A DNA stretch of 64,000 bases from Paraburkholderia bryophila (lineage in GTDB: Bacteria; Pseudomonadota; Gammaproteobacteria; Burkholderiales; Burkholderiaceae): assembly GCF_003269035.1 (NCBI RefSeq), contig NZ_QLTK01000006.1, positions 286,253 through 350,252 on the forward strand, in the 5' to 3' direction. Below, piece by piece: positions 8,646 to 17,158 of the stretch (the first letter of the stretch is position 1; each line of letters starts with the position of its first letter). The notes beneath the pieces are model-generated. The model made no database searches, was not told the DNA's origin, and was given only the letters and a program-made list of their open reading frames with translations. Made by a program: the position numbers and the translations under genes.

Positions 8646-9757
8646 CCCCTCACATCATCTACCTCGCGACGGCGGACGCGCGCGGCCATCTGATGCGCGC
8701 GCAACTATTGGTGCACGCATTGCGCAAAGCCGGCGCGCAGGTCGAAGTGCTGACCACGTCGGAGGCCGGGCGGCGCTTTCTGGCGAGCTTCGGCATCGAC
8801 GCGCCGGTGCTGTCGCAGCACTACGCGGTGCAGTTCGACGAGCGCCAGAACATGCTGCGCCGCGCGACCAATCGCAACGTCGCGCACTACGTGTTCCGGC
8901 CGACGCGCATGCTGTACGACATCGACCGTTTGCGGCTGGTGGCGCGCAATGCCGATCTGCTGGTCAACGATTCGTTTCATCCGGCGCTGCTGTTCATGGG
9001 CATGTTGCCGGGTTGGCGGCGCAAGATCCTGCATGTGTACGGCGCGAGCCTGAAGACCGCGCTGCTCGCCAATTTCGACGGTGTGTTGCCGCGCGTGCTG
9101 GGCCGCATGTTCGCGCGCATCGTCGGCTGGCAGATCGATGCGGCGTGGTCGTGTATCGAGCACGATTTCGCTTATGAAGCGGACGGCGCCCCGGACACCC
9201 GCCGCTTTCAACTGCCGACCCCGGTCGCGCTAGCCGCGCCGCTTTCGCCGGAGCGTCACCATGACGCCGCGGTCTACCTGAACCCCCATTTCCGCGATGC
9301 GAATCTTGCCGATGCATTGAGCGCCGGTCTCGACGACGCGAGGCTCACCTCGCACCGCGTTGGCGAAGGCTATGCGGGACGGCCGGGCTGGCAGGGTGTC
9401 GATCCGAACTGGGCGAGTTGCGCCGCGCATGCGCGGCTGATCGTGTCGGCGCCGGGTATGGCGGCGCTAGCGATCGCGCAGGTCTATCGGCGTCCCATCG
9501 TGCTGGTCCTCACCGATCAGCCGGAGCAGGCGAGCAACGTGGCGCGCGCGAAGCGGCTGGGACTGTTGCATCGGGTCGTGACGTGGCGCGGCGACGCCGG
9601 CGATTTTCGTCGTCAGGTCGCCGACGCGGCGCATGAGCTTGCGCATTCCGATACCGCGCAGGTGAGCGGCGCGGCCGGCCGGCAGAGCGCGCAGGCGCGC
9701 GTCGATGCGTGGACCGAACGGCTGATCGCGCTGTGCGCGAGCGGCGCGCGGACCTGA
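8642..9757 (+). CDS. GT-B fold glycosyltransferase (GT28/UGT-like)
   Basis: ATG 8642 overlaps the previous stop (ATGA), so translation is coupled. The 371-residue protein opens with IIYLATADARGHLMRAQLLV, the N-terminal Rossmann unit of MurG/UGT-type enzymes. The donor-binding half has RLIVSAPGMAALAIAQVYRR, then PIVLVLTDQPEQASNV, the usual GT28 site. It probably transfers a sugar from a nucleotide-sugar to a lipid-linked acceptor on the cytoplasmic face. It lacks membrane helices. Together with the GT2 enzyme upstream it suggests a glycolipid with more than one sugar. Confidence 0.8.
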   Translation: MTPHIIYLATADARGHLMRAQLLVHALRKAGAQVEVLTTSEAGRRFLASFGIDAPVLSQHYAVQFDERQNMLRRATNRNVAHYVFRPTRMLYDIDRLRLVARNADLLVNDSFHPALLFMGMLPGWRRKILHVYGASLKTALLANFDGVLPRVLGRMFARIVGWQIDAAWSCIEHDFAYEADGAPDTRRFQLPTPVALAAPLSPERHHDAAVYLNPHFRDANLADALSAGLDDARLTSHRVGEGYAGRPGWQGVDPNWASCAAHARLIVSAPGMAALAIAQVYRRPIVLVLTDQPEQASNVARAKRLGLLHRVVTWRGDAGDFRRQVADAAHELAHSDTAQVSGAAGRQSAQARVDAWTERLIALCASGART

Positions 9758-9771
9758 TCGCCAGGCCCCGC

Positions 9772-10428
9772 ATGATGCGAAATCATCGGCTCAAGAGCGC
9801 TCGTCCCAGCATGCCTCGCGAGATGCAACGACTGGATTACCGGCAAGCGCTCGTCGCATCGCTCGGCATGGTGTTGGGCCTGGTGGTGTTTGTCGCGGTC
9901 GAGCGCTTCGTCGTGCCGCGTTATCACTTCGTCACGTTCGCGGACGATTCGATTCCGTTTATCCCGTGGTCGTGGTGCGTCTATGTGCTGTTCTTTCCGT
10001 TCGTGGTGAGCGCGTCGGCCTACGCATCGGCGGAGGACTTCCGGTTGTTCAAGTCGGCGGCGCTGCTGGCGTTCGTCGCCGGGCTCGTGTGTTTCATGCT
10101 GTTGACCGAAACCGTGCCGCGGCCCGATCCGGGTCTGATCGGCAATCTGTTTCTGCGGCAGCGGATCAGCCGTTTGTGGGGACTCGATCTGCCCACCAAC
10201 GGCTTTCCGAGTCTGCATGTCGCCATGACCTGTCTCGCTTGCCGGATGCTGTGGCGCACGCGCGCCAAATGGCTCGCGGCGGCCACCGGTGCGCTGATCT
10301 GTCTGTCCACGTTGACGATCAAGCAGCACACGCTGATCGATGTGGCAGGCGGTGCGCTGTTGGCGTTGCTCTGCGGCGGGTGGGTGGCGAAGTGGCGGAC
10401 GACCGTCGGGGTACGCGGCAATGCATAA
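9772..10428 (+). CDS. PAP2-superfamily membrane phosphatase
   Basis: The start is uncertain: ATGs at 9772, 9811 and 9823 are all in frame and none has a strong ribosome site; 9772 gives 218 residues. There are about six hydrophobic helices. Motif 2 of the PAP2 family appears as FPSLHVAMT (Ser-x-His) and motif 3 as KQHTLIDVAGG (His-x4-Asp). The first motif is degenerate: VPRPDP has the Arg-Pro but no clear upstream Lys. Relatives dephosphorylate lipid phosphates or transfer phospho-head groups. It overlaps the desaturase start by 8 bases. Confidence 0.78.
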   Translation: MMRNHRLKSARPSMPREMQRLDYRQALVASLGMVLGLVVFVAVERFVVPRYHFVTFADDSIPFIPWSWCVYVLFFPFVVSASAYASAEDFRLFKSAALLAFVAGLVCFMLLTETVPRPDPGLIGNLFLRQRISRLWGLDLPTNGFPSLHVAMTCLACRMLWRTRAKWLAAATGALICLSTLTIKQHTLIDVAGGALLALLCGGWVAKWRTTVGVRGNA

Positions 10429-11497
10429 GGTTGCCGAAGATTCGCCGACGGCAATCGCGGGGGCGATGGAGTCCGCGCGCGCTGACATGGCCGAGGCTGC
10501 GGCGTGTTCACGTGCGGCCATGCCTCAGACGACGCAGTCGTCGCGCGCCGGCGCCAACGCGGCGTTGAGCGGCTTCGCGCCGCATCCCGAACTCTTCGTG
10601 CTGACGCCGTGGCGCGCGCTTGTCGCCCTGGCTGCGGACTGGGCGCTGATTGCGGTCTGCCTGGCGCTCGCGGCACGCTGGCCTCATCCGCTGACTTACG
10701 TGGCGGTGGCGGTGGTGATCGCGCGCACGCAACTCGCGCTGGCGGTGATGATGCATGAAAGCGCGCACGGCACGCTGCTGCCCAACCGGCGCCTGAACGA
10801 CGCGCTCGGCCAGGCCTGGGCGGCCGGCCCGTTATTTCTGTCGCTCGCAAGCTATCGCGCCGGACATATCAAACACCATCTCGCACCGATGCAGGCCGAC
10901 GATCCGGTGGCCGCCGTGTTCGGCATCGCCGATTATCCGGTGTCGCGAATGCGCCTGGTCGCGCGTCTGCTCGCGGATGGGTGCGGCGTGTCGTACTTCG
11001 TCGGCGCGTGGCGAGTGGTGCGTGGCGATTTTCGCGAGATATTGCCGAAGGCGTCGAAGTCGCGTGTGTATCTCGCGTGGGAACTGGTTTCGATTCTGGC
11101 GACCAATGGCCTGCTGTTCGCGGTGCTCGCGCTGTGCGGGCATGCGTGGTTGTATGCGGGCTTGTGGCTGCTGCCGGCGATCACGCTGCTGCCGCTGATG
11201 GGGCGCATCAGGGCGATTCTCGAGCACGCGGGCTTGCCGGCCGGCGACGATCAAAGCCTCAACGCCAGAACGATCGTCGCGCCGTCGTGGCAGACCTTTC
11301 TGTTCGGGCCGCACGGTATTCACTATCACATCGAACATCACCTGTACGTACGTATGCCGTTTTATCGTCTCGGCAAGGTGCATGCGCAACTATCGGCGGC
11401 GCAATTGCTGCCGTGTGGCAATCTGTTTACGAGCTATCTTGACGTGTTGCGCGCGGTTAGCGGCAGCGCTAAAGATGCGGCCGTGGTGCGGCGGTGA
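10421..11497 (+). CDS. Membrane fatty acid desaturase
   Basis: The 358-residue product, from ATG 10421, carries all three histidine boxes of membrane di-iron desaturases: HESAHG (residues 112-117), HIKHH (149-153) and HYHIEHH near residue 305. Hydrophobic segments flank them as expected (ALVALAADWALIAVCLALAA and ILATNGLLFAVLALCGHAWL). The first ~50 residues are Ala/Ser-rich and poorly conserved looking, so a later start is possible. It ends the operon that begins at 5669. It probably introduces a double bond or hydroxyl into the lipid assembled by the upstream enzymes. Confidence 0.87.
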   Translation: MHKVAEDSPTAIAGAMESARADMAEAAACSRAAMPQTTQSSRAGANAALSGFAPHPELFVLTPWRALVALAADWALIAVCLALAARWPHPLTYVAVAVVIARTQLALAVMMHESAHGTLLPNRRLNDALGQAWAAGPLFLSLASYRAGHIKHHLAPMQADDPVAAVFGIADYPVSRMRLVARLLADGCGVSYFVGAWRVVRGDFREILPKASKSRVYLAWELVSILATNGLLFAVLALCGHAWLYAGLWLLPAITLLPLMGRIRAILEHAGLPAGDDQSLNARTIVAPSWQTFLFGPHGIHYHIEHHLYVRMPFYRLGKVHAQLSAAQLLPCGNLFTSYLDVLRAVSGSAKDAAVVRR

Positions 11498-11578
11498 ATC
11501 GGCGCGCCACGCGGCTTTTACGGCGGTTGCCGTGGCAAACTGACTGTCTTGCCGAGTCGTATTACGGAGGCCGCGCGA

Positions 11579-12583
11579 ATGCCCTTACTTGCTACGGTCG
11601 CGATGGCGGCCGCGATTCAGTCGGCCGCGTTTGTGCCGTTTGTTCAAAGTGACATCGACGCGCCGGGGCCGCATGGTCCGTTGCGCGGCACGCTGCTGTC
11701 GGCCGCCGCGCACGATGCGTCGGCTTCGGCTTCGGCTTCGGCTTCGGCTTCGGCCTCTGCCTCTGCTACCGTGCCGGTCGTGCTGATCGTGCCGGTTTCC
11801 GGTCCGACGGACCGCAATGGCAATGGCCCGCTGGTTCGCACGTCGGCGTATCGACTGCTGGCCGAGGGCCTGGCTAGCCGCGGCATCGCGAGCGTGCGGA
11901 TCGACAAGCGCGGCATGTTCGGCAGCGCGTCGGCGATCGCCGACGCCGACGACGTGAGCATCGACGACTACGCGAGCGACGTACACGCATGGGTGACGAG
12001 TATCCGCCAACGGACCGGCGCGTCGTGCGTGTGGGTGCTGGGCCATAGCGAGGGCGGCCTGGTCGCGCTCGCGGCGGCGCGCGAAACCGTGGACATTTGC
12101 GGTCTGATCCTGGTCTCCACGGCGGGGCGTCCGCTCGCGCAGGTCTTGAAGGCGCAGCTAAAGGCGAATCCCGCCAACGCGCCGGTTCTCGATAACGCAA
12201 TGTCGGTGCTGGCGTCGCTCGAAGCGGGAACAAGCGTGCCGGCCGGGCAGATCGATCCCGCCTTGCTGCCGCTGTTCCGACCGTCGGTGCAACGGTTTCT
12301 GATGAGCGAACTGTCGCTCGATCCGGCTGCGCTGCTGAGCGGTTACGCGAAGCCGGTCTTGATCCTGCAAGGACTGCGGGATCTTCAGGTCGCGCGCGAG
12401 GACGCCGAACGGCTCCAGCGCGCCGATCCACGCGCCGCGCTGGCGCTGGTGGCGAACGCTAACCATGTGCTGAAAACCGTTCGCACGGACGACCCGAGCG
12501 AAAATATCGCGACCTACACGAACCCTGATCTACCGTTGGCCGATTCCATCGTCGGTGTGATTTCGGCATTCGTGCGGCGCTAG
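11579..12583 (+). CDS. Exported alpha/beta hydrolase
   Basis: ATG 11579 is chosen for the GGAGG at 11566-11570; the product has 334 residues. A short hydrophobic N-terminus (LLATVAMAAAIQSAAF) may be a signal peptide. The fold shows the oxyanion region VPVSGPTDRNGNG, the nucleophile elbow GHSEGG, the acid in LQGLRDLQV and the catalytic His in NANHVLKTV. Known relatives are esterases and lipases of the YqiA/Hydrolase_4 type. An uninterrupted Ser-Ala repeat (about residues 48-63), encoded by a hexanucleotide repeat, sits between two strands. Confidence 0.82.
   Translation: MPLLATVAMAAAIQSAAFVPFVQSDIDAPGPHGPLRGTLLSAAAHDASASASASASASASASATVPVVLIVPVSGPTDRNGNGPLVRTSAYRLLAEGLASRGIASVRIDKRGMFGSASAIADADDVSIDDYASDVHAWVTSIRQRTGASCVWVLGHSEGGLVALAAARETVDICGLILVSTAGRPLAQVLKAQLKANPANAPVLDNAMSVLASLEAGTSVPAGQIDPALLPLFRPSVQRFLMSELSLDPAALLSGYAKPVLILQGLRDLQVAREDAERLQRADPRAALALVANANHVLKTVRTDDPSENIATYTNPDLPLADSIVGVISAFVRR
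11720..11767 (+). repeat. Hexanucleotide tandem repeat inside the hydrolase gene
   Basis: Five perfect copies of TCGGCT are followed by three variant copies (TCGGCC, TCTGCC, TCTGCT). Each unit encodes Ser-Ala. Gain or loss of a unit keeps the frame, so the effect of slippage would be a change in linker length, not an on/off switch. Confidence 0.95.
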
Positions 12584-12631
12584 CGACGCGGCGGCGCGCA
12601 CGCATGAGCAAGCGCATGCGCGCAGCGCCCA

Positions 12632-13771
12632 TCAATGCGTCTTGTTCTGCGCCCAGCGCAACTGTCGCTCCCGGATTCGCAGATTGATCCGGTCCGACGC
12701 GAGCGAGCCGAGCGTGGTCAGCATGGCCCGCTGCGTGGCATCGAAATGCCTCGGCGCACGATCGAGCACGCACAGCGAACCGAGCGGATAGCCTTGCACG
12801 TCCCGCACCGGCGTACCCGCATAGAAGCGGATATGCGGCTCGCCGGTCACGAAAGGATTGCGCGCGAAGCGGGCGTCGGTGGCCGCATCTTCGACGACCA
12901 GTACGTGGTTCTCCAGAACCGTGAAATTGCAGAATGCCCACGAGCGCGGCGTCTCCGTGCGTTCGAGCCCAAAGTGCGACTTGAACCATTGCCGGTCCGG
13001 CGTCAGCAGCGTGAGCAACGCGATCGGCGCGTCGAACCATTGCGCGGCGAGTTGCGTGATCTCGTCGAAGGCCTCTTCTTCCGGCGTGTCGAGCAAACCG
13101 GCGGCGGCGACGGCCTGGAGCCGCCGCGTTTCGTTAGCCGGGAGCGGGGTCTCCCGCGCACCGCCCGGCGCACCTTCCGACGCACCGTCCACCGCGACCA
13201 GCTGCCGCGCCGCTTCGTCCACCTGACCGAGCAGGCCCCGCACGCGCGCCTGCAACTCCGCTTCGGTCCACTCCGCGCCCAGCACGTGCAGCCGTTCGCC
13301 GAGTTCCGTTTCCGCCGCGAGATGCGCCGCGCCGAGCGGGCTGATCACCAGCAACTGGGTATGACCGAGCGCCGGATGCTGACCGATGCGCCGGATCATG
13401 GTCAGGCGATCGCGATCCATCCGGTTGAGTTCGACGATCACGATCGACGGCATCAGCACGCCGATCGACAGCAACGCGGCATAAGCGTCGCCGTCGGCCA
13501 CCACCGCGCATTCCGGCGTGGCCGCGAGGGCGTCGCAATAGTGGCCGAGCCGGTGCTCGGACGCATGAATCACGGCGAACGTGGAAGGTTGCGCGGTGTG
13601 CGGCTTGAGCCGTCCCATCAGTTCAGTCACGGCGCTGCGGCGCACGCGCCGATGGCCGCCGGGCGTTTTCCACGACTCGATCGCGTTCTGTTCGATCCAC
13701 ACCTGCGCGGTGCGGATCGAGACGCCAAGCAACTTGGCCGCCGCGCGGGTGGTGATGATGGGATCGTCCAT
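12632..13771 (-). CDS. MerR/excisionase-type HTH regulator with receiver-like and GAF domains
   Basis: The 379-residue product begins with a helix-turn-helix of the excisionase/MerR type (TTRAAAKLLGVSIRTAQVWI, then the wing TPGGHRRVRRS). A middle segment (about residues 60-180) looks like a response-regulator fold, but VIVELNRMDR has no phospho-accepting Asp where one is expected. The C-terminal ~150 residues form a GAF domain (LLDTPEEEAFDEITQLAAQW, YAGTPVRDVQGYPLGSLCVL). It probably senses a small molecule or redox state and binds DNA. It is transcribed away from the candidate small RNA and the chemoreceptor. Confidence 0.82.
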   Translation of the reverse strand: MDDPIITTRAAAKLLGVSIRTAQVWIEQNAIESWKTPGGHRRVRRSAVTELMGRLKPHTAQPSTFAVIHASEHRLGHYCDALAATPECAVVADGDAYAALLSIGVLMPSIVIVELNRMDRDRLTMIRRIGQHPALGHTQLLVISPLGAAHLAAETELGERLHVLGAEWTEAELQARVRGLLGQVDEAARQLVAVDGASEGAPGGARETPLPANETRRLQAVAAAGLLDTPEEEAFDEITQLAAQWFDAPIALLTLLTPDRQWFKSHFGLERTETPRSWAFCNFTVLENHVLVVEDAATDARFARNPFVTGEPHIRFYAGTPVRDVQGYPLGSLCVLDRAPRHFDATQRAMLTTLGSLASDRINLRIRERQLRWAQNKTH

Positions 13772-13868
13772 ATTGGTATGAATTTTGGCTGCCTGCCACG
13801 ATAGGCGATTCTCAGGCTATCGACAAGAACCCGGCAAACCTGAGCAATATGGAAAATATGAAACTTGG

Positions 13869-13877
13869 TGATACACT
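13869..13877 (+). promoter_or_regulatory. Extended -10-like promoter element
   Basis: TGATACACT matches an extended -10 (TGnTACACT). A start about 7 bases downstream (near 13884) would produce the short structured transcript described next. No convincing -35 is present, which is usual for extended -10 promoters. Confidence 0.35.
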
Positions 13878-13883
13878 CTAAAA

Positions 13884-13960
13884 CGAATCAACCGATTCAA
13901 CGCCTTCGCGGTACCCCGACTACGAAGGACTTGCATGCCGGCTCCTGCCGGCATTTTTTT
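13884..13960 (+). ncRNA. Candidate small RNA with three stem-loops and intrinsic terminator
   Basis: Three perfect stem-loops follow each other: GAATC/GATTC (13885-13889 with 13894-13898), CCTTCG/CGAAGG (13903-13908 with 13923-13928) and ATGCCGGC/GCCGGCAT (13935-13942 with 13947-13954). The last runs straight into seven T residues (13954-13960), a textbook intrinsic terminator on the plus strand. No open reading frame of note is present and no plus-strand gene lies upstream that would need this terminator. The predicted RNA is about 77 nt. Target and identity are unknown. Confidence 0.5.
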
Positions 13961-14141
13961 GGCCTGCCGCCCGGTAGACAGACCTTTCTGGCGCAATCGC
14001 CGCTTCGCAGCCGGTACCCTTCGATTCGCTAACACTCCCTTTTTATTAGCTTGCAAAGTGGAAAATATGGAAGTCCTCCACTCAAGATGCATTGCGCCAG
14101 GCCGTTAAGGAGTTCAATGCGCCGCCCAAAGGGGACTTCAC

Positions 14142-15764
14142 ATGAATGGTTTTTTCCAAACGATCCGCTTCAAAATTCTGTTGGCGATGGCAGTCTGCTT
14201 CGTCCTGATGGCGGCGATCAGCGTTTTCAGCCTGTCGGCGATTTCGCGACTCAAGTCGAACGTGACGAGTTCGTATTCGGGCGTGACCGTGCCGATCGTG
14301 GACCTGGCGAATTTCCGCGCGGCCCAGTTGCGGATTCGCCTGAAGCTGCGGCGCATTCAGGTGTTTCACGATCCTGCGATGACGAAACAGACGACCGACG
14401 CCCTGCATGCCGACTTCGACGCCATGAACAGCGCGTGGACCGACTACTATCCGGGCCGCGTCAGCGCCGCTGACGAAAAAGCCGTCGCCGACAAGGTTCA
14501 GGACGCGTTGCCGCAGCTCAAGCAGCTCACCGACCAGGCGAGCGATCTGCTGCTGGCCGGCAATTACGACGGCGCCACCAAGGCGGTGAACGACCAGGCG
14601 GCGTTGTCCGACACGCTGCTCGCGCTGGTCGGCGACGATCTGAAGATCAACGTCGATCAGGCCAAACAGTTCAACGCCGACAGCGAATCGACCGCCAACA
14701 CCGCGTTGATGATCGCGATCGGGCTGGTGGCAGCCGGTCTTGTCGTGATGGCCGGGACCGCGGTGTTCCTGCTGCGCGCCATCGGCGTGCCGCTCAATCG
14801 CGCGATCGGCGTGGCCAATGAGATCGCCGCCGGCAATCTGGACAACCGCATCGTGCTGGATGTGAAGGGCGAGTTCGGCCAACTGCTGCAGGCGCTCGAC
14901 ACGATGGACCGCCAGATCACCCAGACGGTGCGCGGCATACAGACCTCGACGGAATCGGTGACGGTCGCTTCGCGCGAAATCGCGGCCGGCAATATGGATC
15001 TGTCGGCGCGTACCGAAGAACAGGCCGCCTCGCTCGAAGAAACCGCCGCGAGCATGACGCAACTCACCGAGACGGTGAAGCAGAACGCCGACAACGCGCG
15101 TCAGGCAAGCAGCCTCGCCACCGGCGCGACCGGTCTTGCCGACACGGGCGACGACGCGGTACGCGCGATGGTCGGCACGATCGAACAGATCAGCGGCAGT
15201 TCGAGCAAGATTTCGGAGATCACCGGCGTGATCGAAGGTATTGCTTTCCAGACCAATATCCTCGCGCTGAACGCGGCGGTGGAAGCGGCACGCGCCGGCG
15301 AACAGGGCCGTGGTTTCGCCGTGGTCGCCAGCGAAGTGCGCAGCCTCGCGCAGCGTTCGGCGTCGGCGGCGAAGGAGATCAAGGAACTGATCACGTCGTC
15401 GGTCGCGATTATCGACGGCGGCACGCGTCAGGCGGCGGGTGTCGGCGAAACGATGGGACAGGTCAAGCAGGCGATCAAGCGCGTCTCCGACATCGTCAAC
15501 GAGATCGCGGCGGCTTCGGAAGAGCAAAGCCGCGGGATCGAGCAGGTCAATCAGGCCGTCTCGCAGATGGACGAGGTCACGCAGCAGAATGCCGCGCTCG
15601 TCGAGCAAGCCGCGGCCGCCGCGCAGTCGCTGGAAGAGCAGGCAGGCAACCTCAAGCAGGCGACCTCGGTGTTCCGGCTGGGACAGGGCGGGGCACGGGC
15701 GGTGTCGACGGGTTGGGCCGCGGAGCTGCGGCATGCACCGATGCTGGTCGAAGCCGGCGCTTGA
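14142..15764 (+). CDS. Methyl-accepting chemotaxis protein
   Basis: The 540-residue protein has a first membrane helix (about 10-32), a four-helix-bundle periplasmic sensor domain (about 35-188), a second helix (about 190-213, [20 protein letters not shown]) and a HAMP domain ([20 protein letters not shown]). It ends with a long cytoplasmic signalling coiled coil. The conserved hairpin tip is intact ([20 protein letters not shown]). Methylation-type Glu/Gln pairs occur ([19 protein letters not shown]). It ends in LVEAGA and lacks the C-terminal NWETF-type CheR-tethering pentapeptide. No other chemotaxis gene is nearby. An upstream motif is shared with the small-RNA region. Confidence 0.95.
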   Translation: MNGFFQTIRFKILLAMAVCFVLMAAISVFSLSAISRLKSNVTSSYSGVTVPIVDLANFRAAQLRIRLKLRRIQVFHDPAMTKQTTDALHADFDAMNSAWTDYYPGRVSAADEKAVADKVQDALPQLKQLTDQASDLLLAGNYDGATKAVNDQAALSDTLLALVGDDLKINVDQAKQFNADSESTANTALMIAIGLVAAGLVVMAGTAVFLLRAIGVPLNRAIGVANEIAAGNLDNRIVLDVKGEFGQLLQALDTMDRQITQTVRGIQTSTESVTVASREIAAGNMDLSARTEEQAASLEETAASMTQLTETVKQNADNARQASSLATGATGLADTGDDAVRAMVGTIEQISGSSSKISEITGVIEGIAFQTNILALNAAVEAARAGEQGRGFAVVASEVRSLAQRSASAAKEIKELITSSVAIIDGGTRQAAGVGETMGQVKQAIKRVSDIVNEIAAASEEQSRGIEQVNQAVSQMDEVTQQNAALVEQAAAAAQSLEEQAGNLKQATSVFRLGQGGARAVSTGWAAELRHAPMLVEAGA

Positions 15765-16731
15765 AACAGGGCGTGACGCGCCGGCCGGGCACCCCGTGCG
15801 CGCGTTCTCACCTGATACGCATGCAGCTTTGAGCTAACCCGGACACCAGGCGTTTCGGGCGGATTTCAAACGCTGCATCACCGGTTCCTCGCGATCTTTT
15901 TGAATGCCTGCGGGTTTCGTTCTGCCGCCCGAACAACTCCTTCCTTTTGTCGAAACGCGCAGCCTGCAATGCGCTGCGCGCGATCGGGTGTGCTTCACCC
16001 GCCTTGCCCGGCTGGCTCGCATCGCGCAAAATTTTTTTTCCCTGATGCCTCGATGCAGCGCAGCCCCTCGGCACGCGCAGCGATTTATTGAGCCCCGGTC
16101 AATCGCGCAATGCGAGCCAGCGCACATAACGAAGCAGCCCGTTGCCGCGTCCGGGCCCGCCACAGCGGCTTGCGCCGCGATTCCCTCGTCTCATCCTTGC
16201 GACATTCCGGTCCGCGCTGGGTAAAAGCTACTTCGCCGTATTTCGGGTAAGCATATTTGACCGAGACATTCATCAAACCATTGCCAGTCAACGCGCCGAC
16301 GGTTTTAAGGCCGCTTGATCAATGCATTAAGCATCTCCTCAAAGCACTTTTCCAGCCGCTAAACCACGTCTCAAATTCGACGCATCGCTCGCCGCAGTCC
16401 CCCTTCCGCAACGCCCTGTACATCCAACATCCTTACCCAGCAAGGCTTTGAGGCCTCATGGCACAGCCGTTGCAATAAGTCGATCACAAAGCGAAACACG
16501 CTGCAGCCGGGAAGCAGGAAAAGCAGAAGCAGGCATCACACGCTACACGCAGAAAAAAACCGGCAGCAGCAACAGTCTTCGTAAGTCGCGTTCGGGGAAT
16601 TCAACGCGTTTTACGAGGTGCGGCGGGGCCAACGAAAAACGGATGTCAACGAACAACGACACGGGCGCTCGATACGCGGTATCGGCCACTCGTGATCGTG
16701 ATGACGTGAAGCGCTGACCCCGCCACTTTTT
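15765..16731. other. About 1 kb without a recognisable gene
   Basis: Between the chemoreceptor and the pilin gene I see no frame with convincing codon bias, start site or family motif. Short open frames such as 15904-16224 lack ribosome sites and look random. The composition is less GC-rich than the flanks, with an A/T tract AAAATTTTTTTTCCC near 16028. The region probably contains the long upstream control region of the Tad operon. Confidence 0.5.
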
Positions 16732-16782
16732 TCCGTCCGATGGACGGACCTGAACGCCGCTTCGGCGAGCCTGTTTTCAGGC
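16732..16782 (+). promoter_or_regulatory. Three adjacent hairpins in the flp leader
   Basis: TCCGTCC/GGACGGA (16732-16738 with 16742-16748), CGCCG/CGGCG (16755-16759 with 16763-16767) and GCCTG/CAGGC (16769-16773 with 16778-16782) lie in tandem 50 to 100 bases before the flp start. Such 5' structures can stabilise or control the abundant pilin mRNA. None is followed by a T run, so they are not intrinsic terminators. Confidence 0.5.
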
Positions 16783-16832
16783 AGCCGCAGGGGCACCAAC
16801 CGCAGTCAACTTTCACTCTTACGGGGGTTAGC

Positions 16833-17018
16833 ATGAAGAACACGATCCAGCAATTTCTGCGCGAAGAAGACGGTGTGGCAGCGATCGAATACGGCCTGCT
16901 GGCCGGGTTGATCGCAGTGGGGATCATTACCACGGTCTCGTTGCTCGGCACCAAACTGAACGCCGTGTTCACGTACGTGGAAACGGCGCTGGCAGGCGTG
17001 GCCAACCCGGCTGCGTGA
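16833..17018 (+). CDS. flp: Flp-type major pilin of the Tad pilus
   Basis: The 61-residue prepilin has a short charged leader (MKNTIQQFLREEDG) ending at Gly14. Then comes the Flp signature VAAIEYGLLAGLIAVGI, with Glu at +5 and Tyr at +6 of the mature protein, as processed by TadV/CpaA peptidases. The rest is one hydrophobic helix and a short tail. It polymerises into the Flp pilus used for surface adhesion and biofilm formation. It is the first gene of the Tad locus and has its own structured leader, consistent with higher expression than downstream genes. Confidence 0.96.
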   Translation: MKNTIQQFLREEDGVAAIEYGLLAGLIAVGIITTVSLLGTKLNAVFTYVETALAGVANPAA

Positions 17019-17158
17019 TTCAAGCCGCTTCAGGCGGCGCAAAGCCGATCGCTCGCCCTGTCCCGACGGTCCTTCGAGACAGGGTAGCGACGGCCCTCGC
17101 ACTGAACGCCGCGACAGCGGAACAGGTAGGCAACTCGATCCCAAGAACGGAGCAGGCG

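Larger units (their letters stand above)
13850..14069 (+). repeat. Paired 11-bp direct repeat TGGAAAATATG
   Basis: TGGAAAATATG occurs at 13850-13860, just upstream of the candidate small-RNA promoter, and again at 14059-14069, about 75 bases before the chemoreceptor start. Both copies are preceded by GCAA and two variable bases. The shared position suggests a common regulatory site, but no known factor can be named. Confidence 0.4.

Noticed and set aside
15904..16224. 106-codon plus-strand open frame in the 1-kb gap before flp
   Set aside because: No ribosome site, no family motif, and its composition matches random frames.
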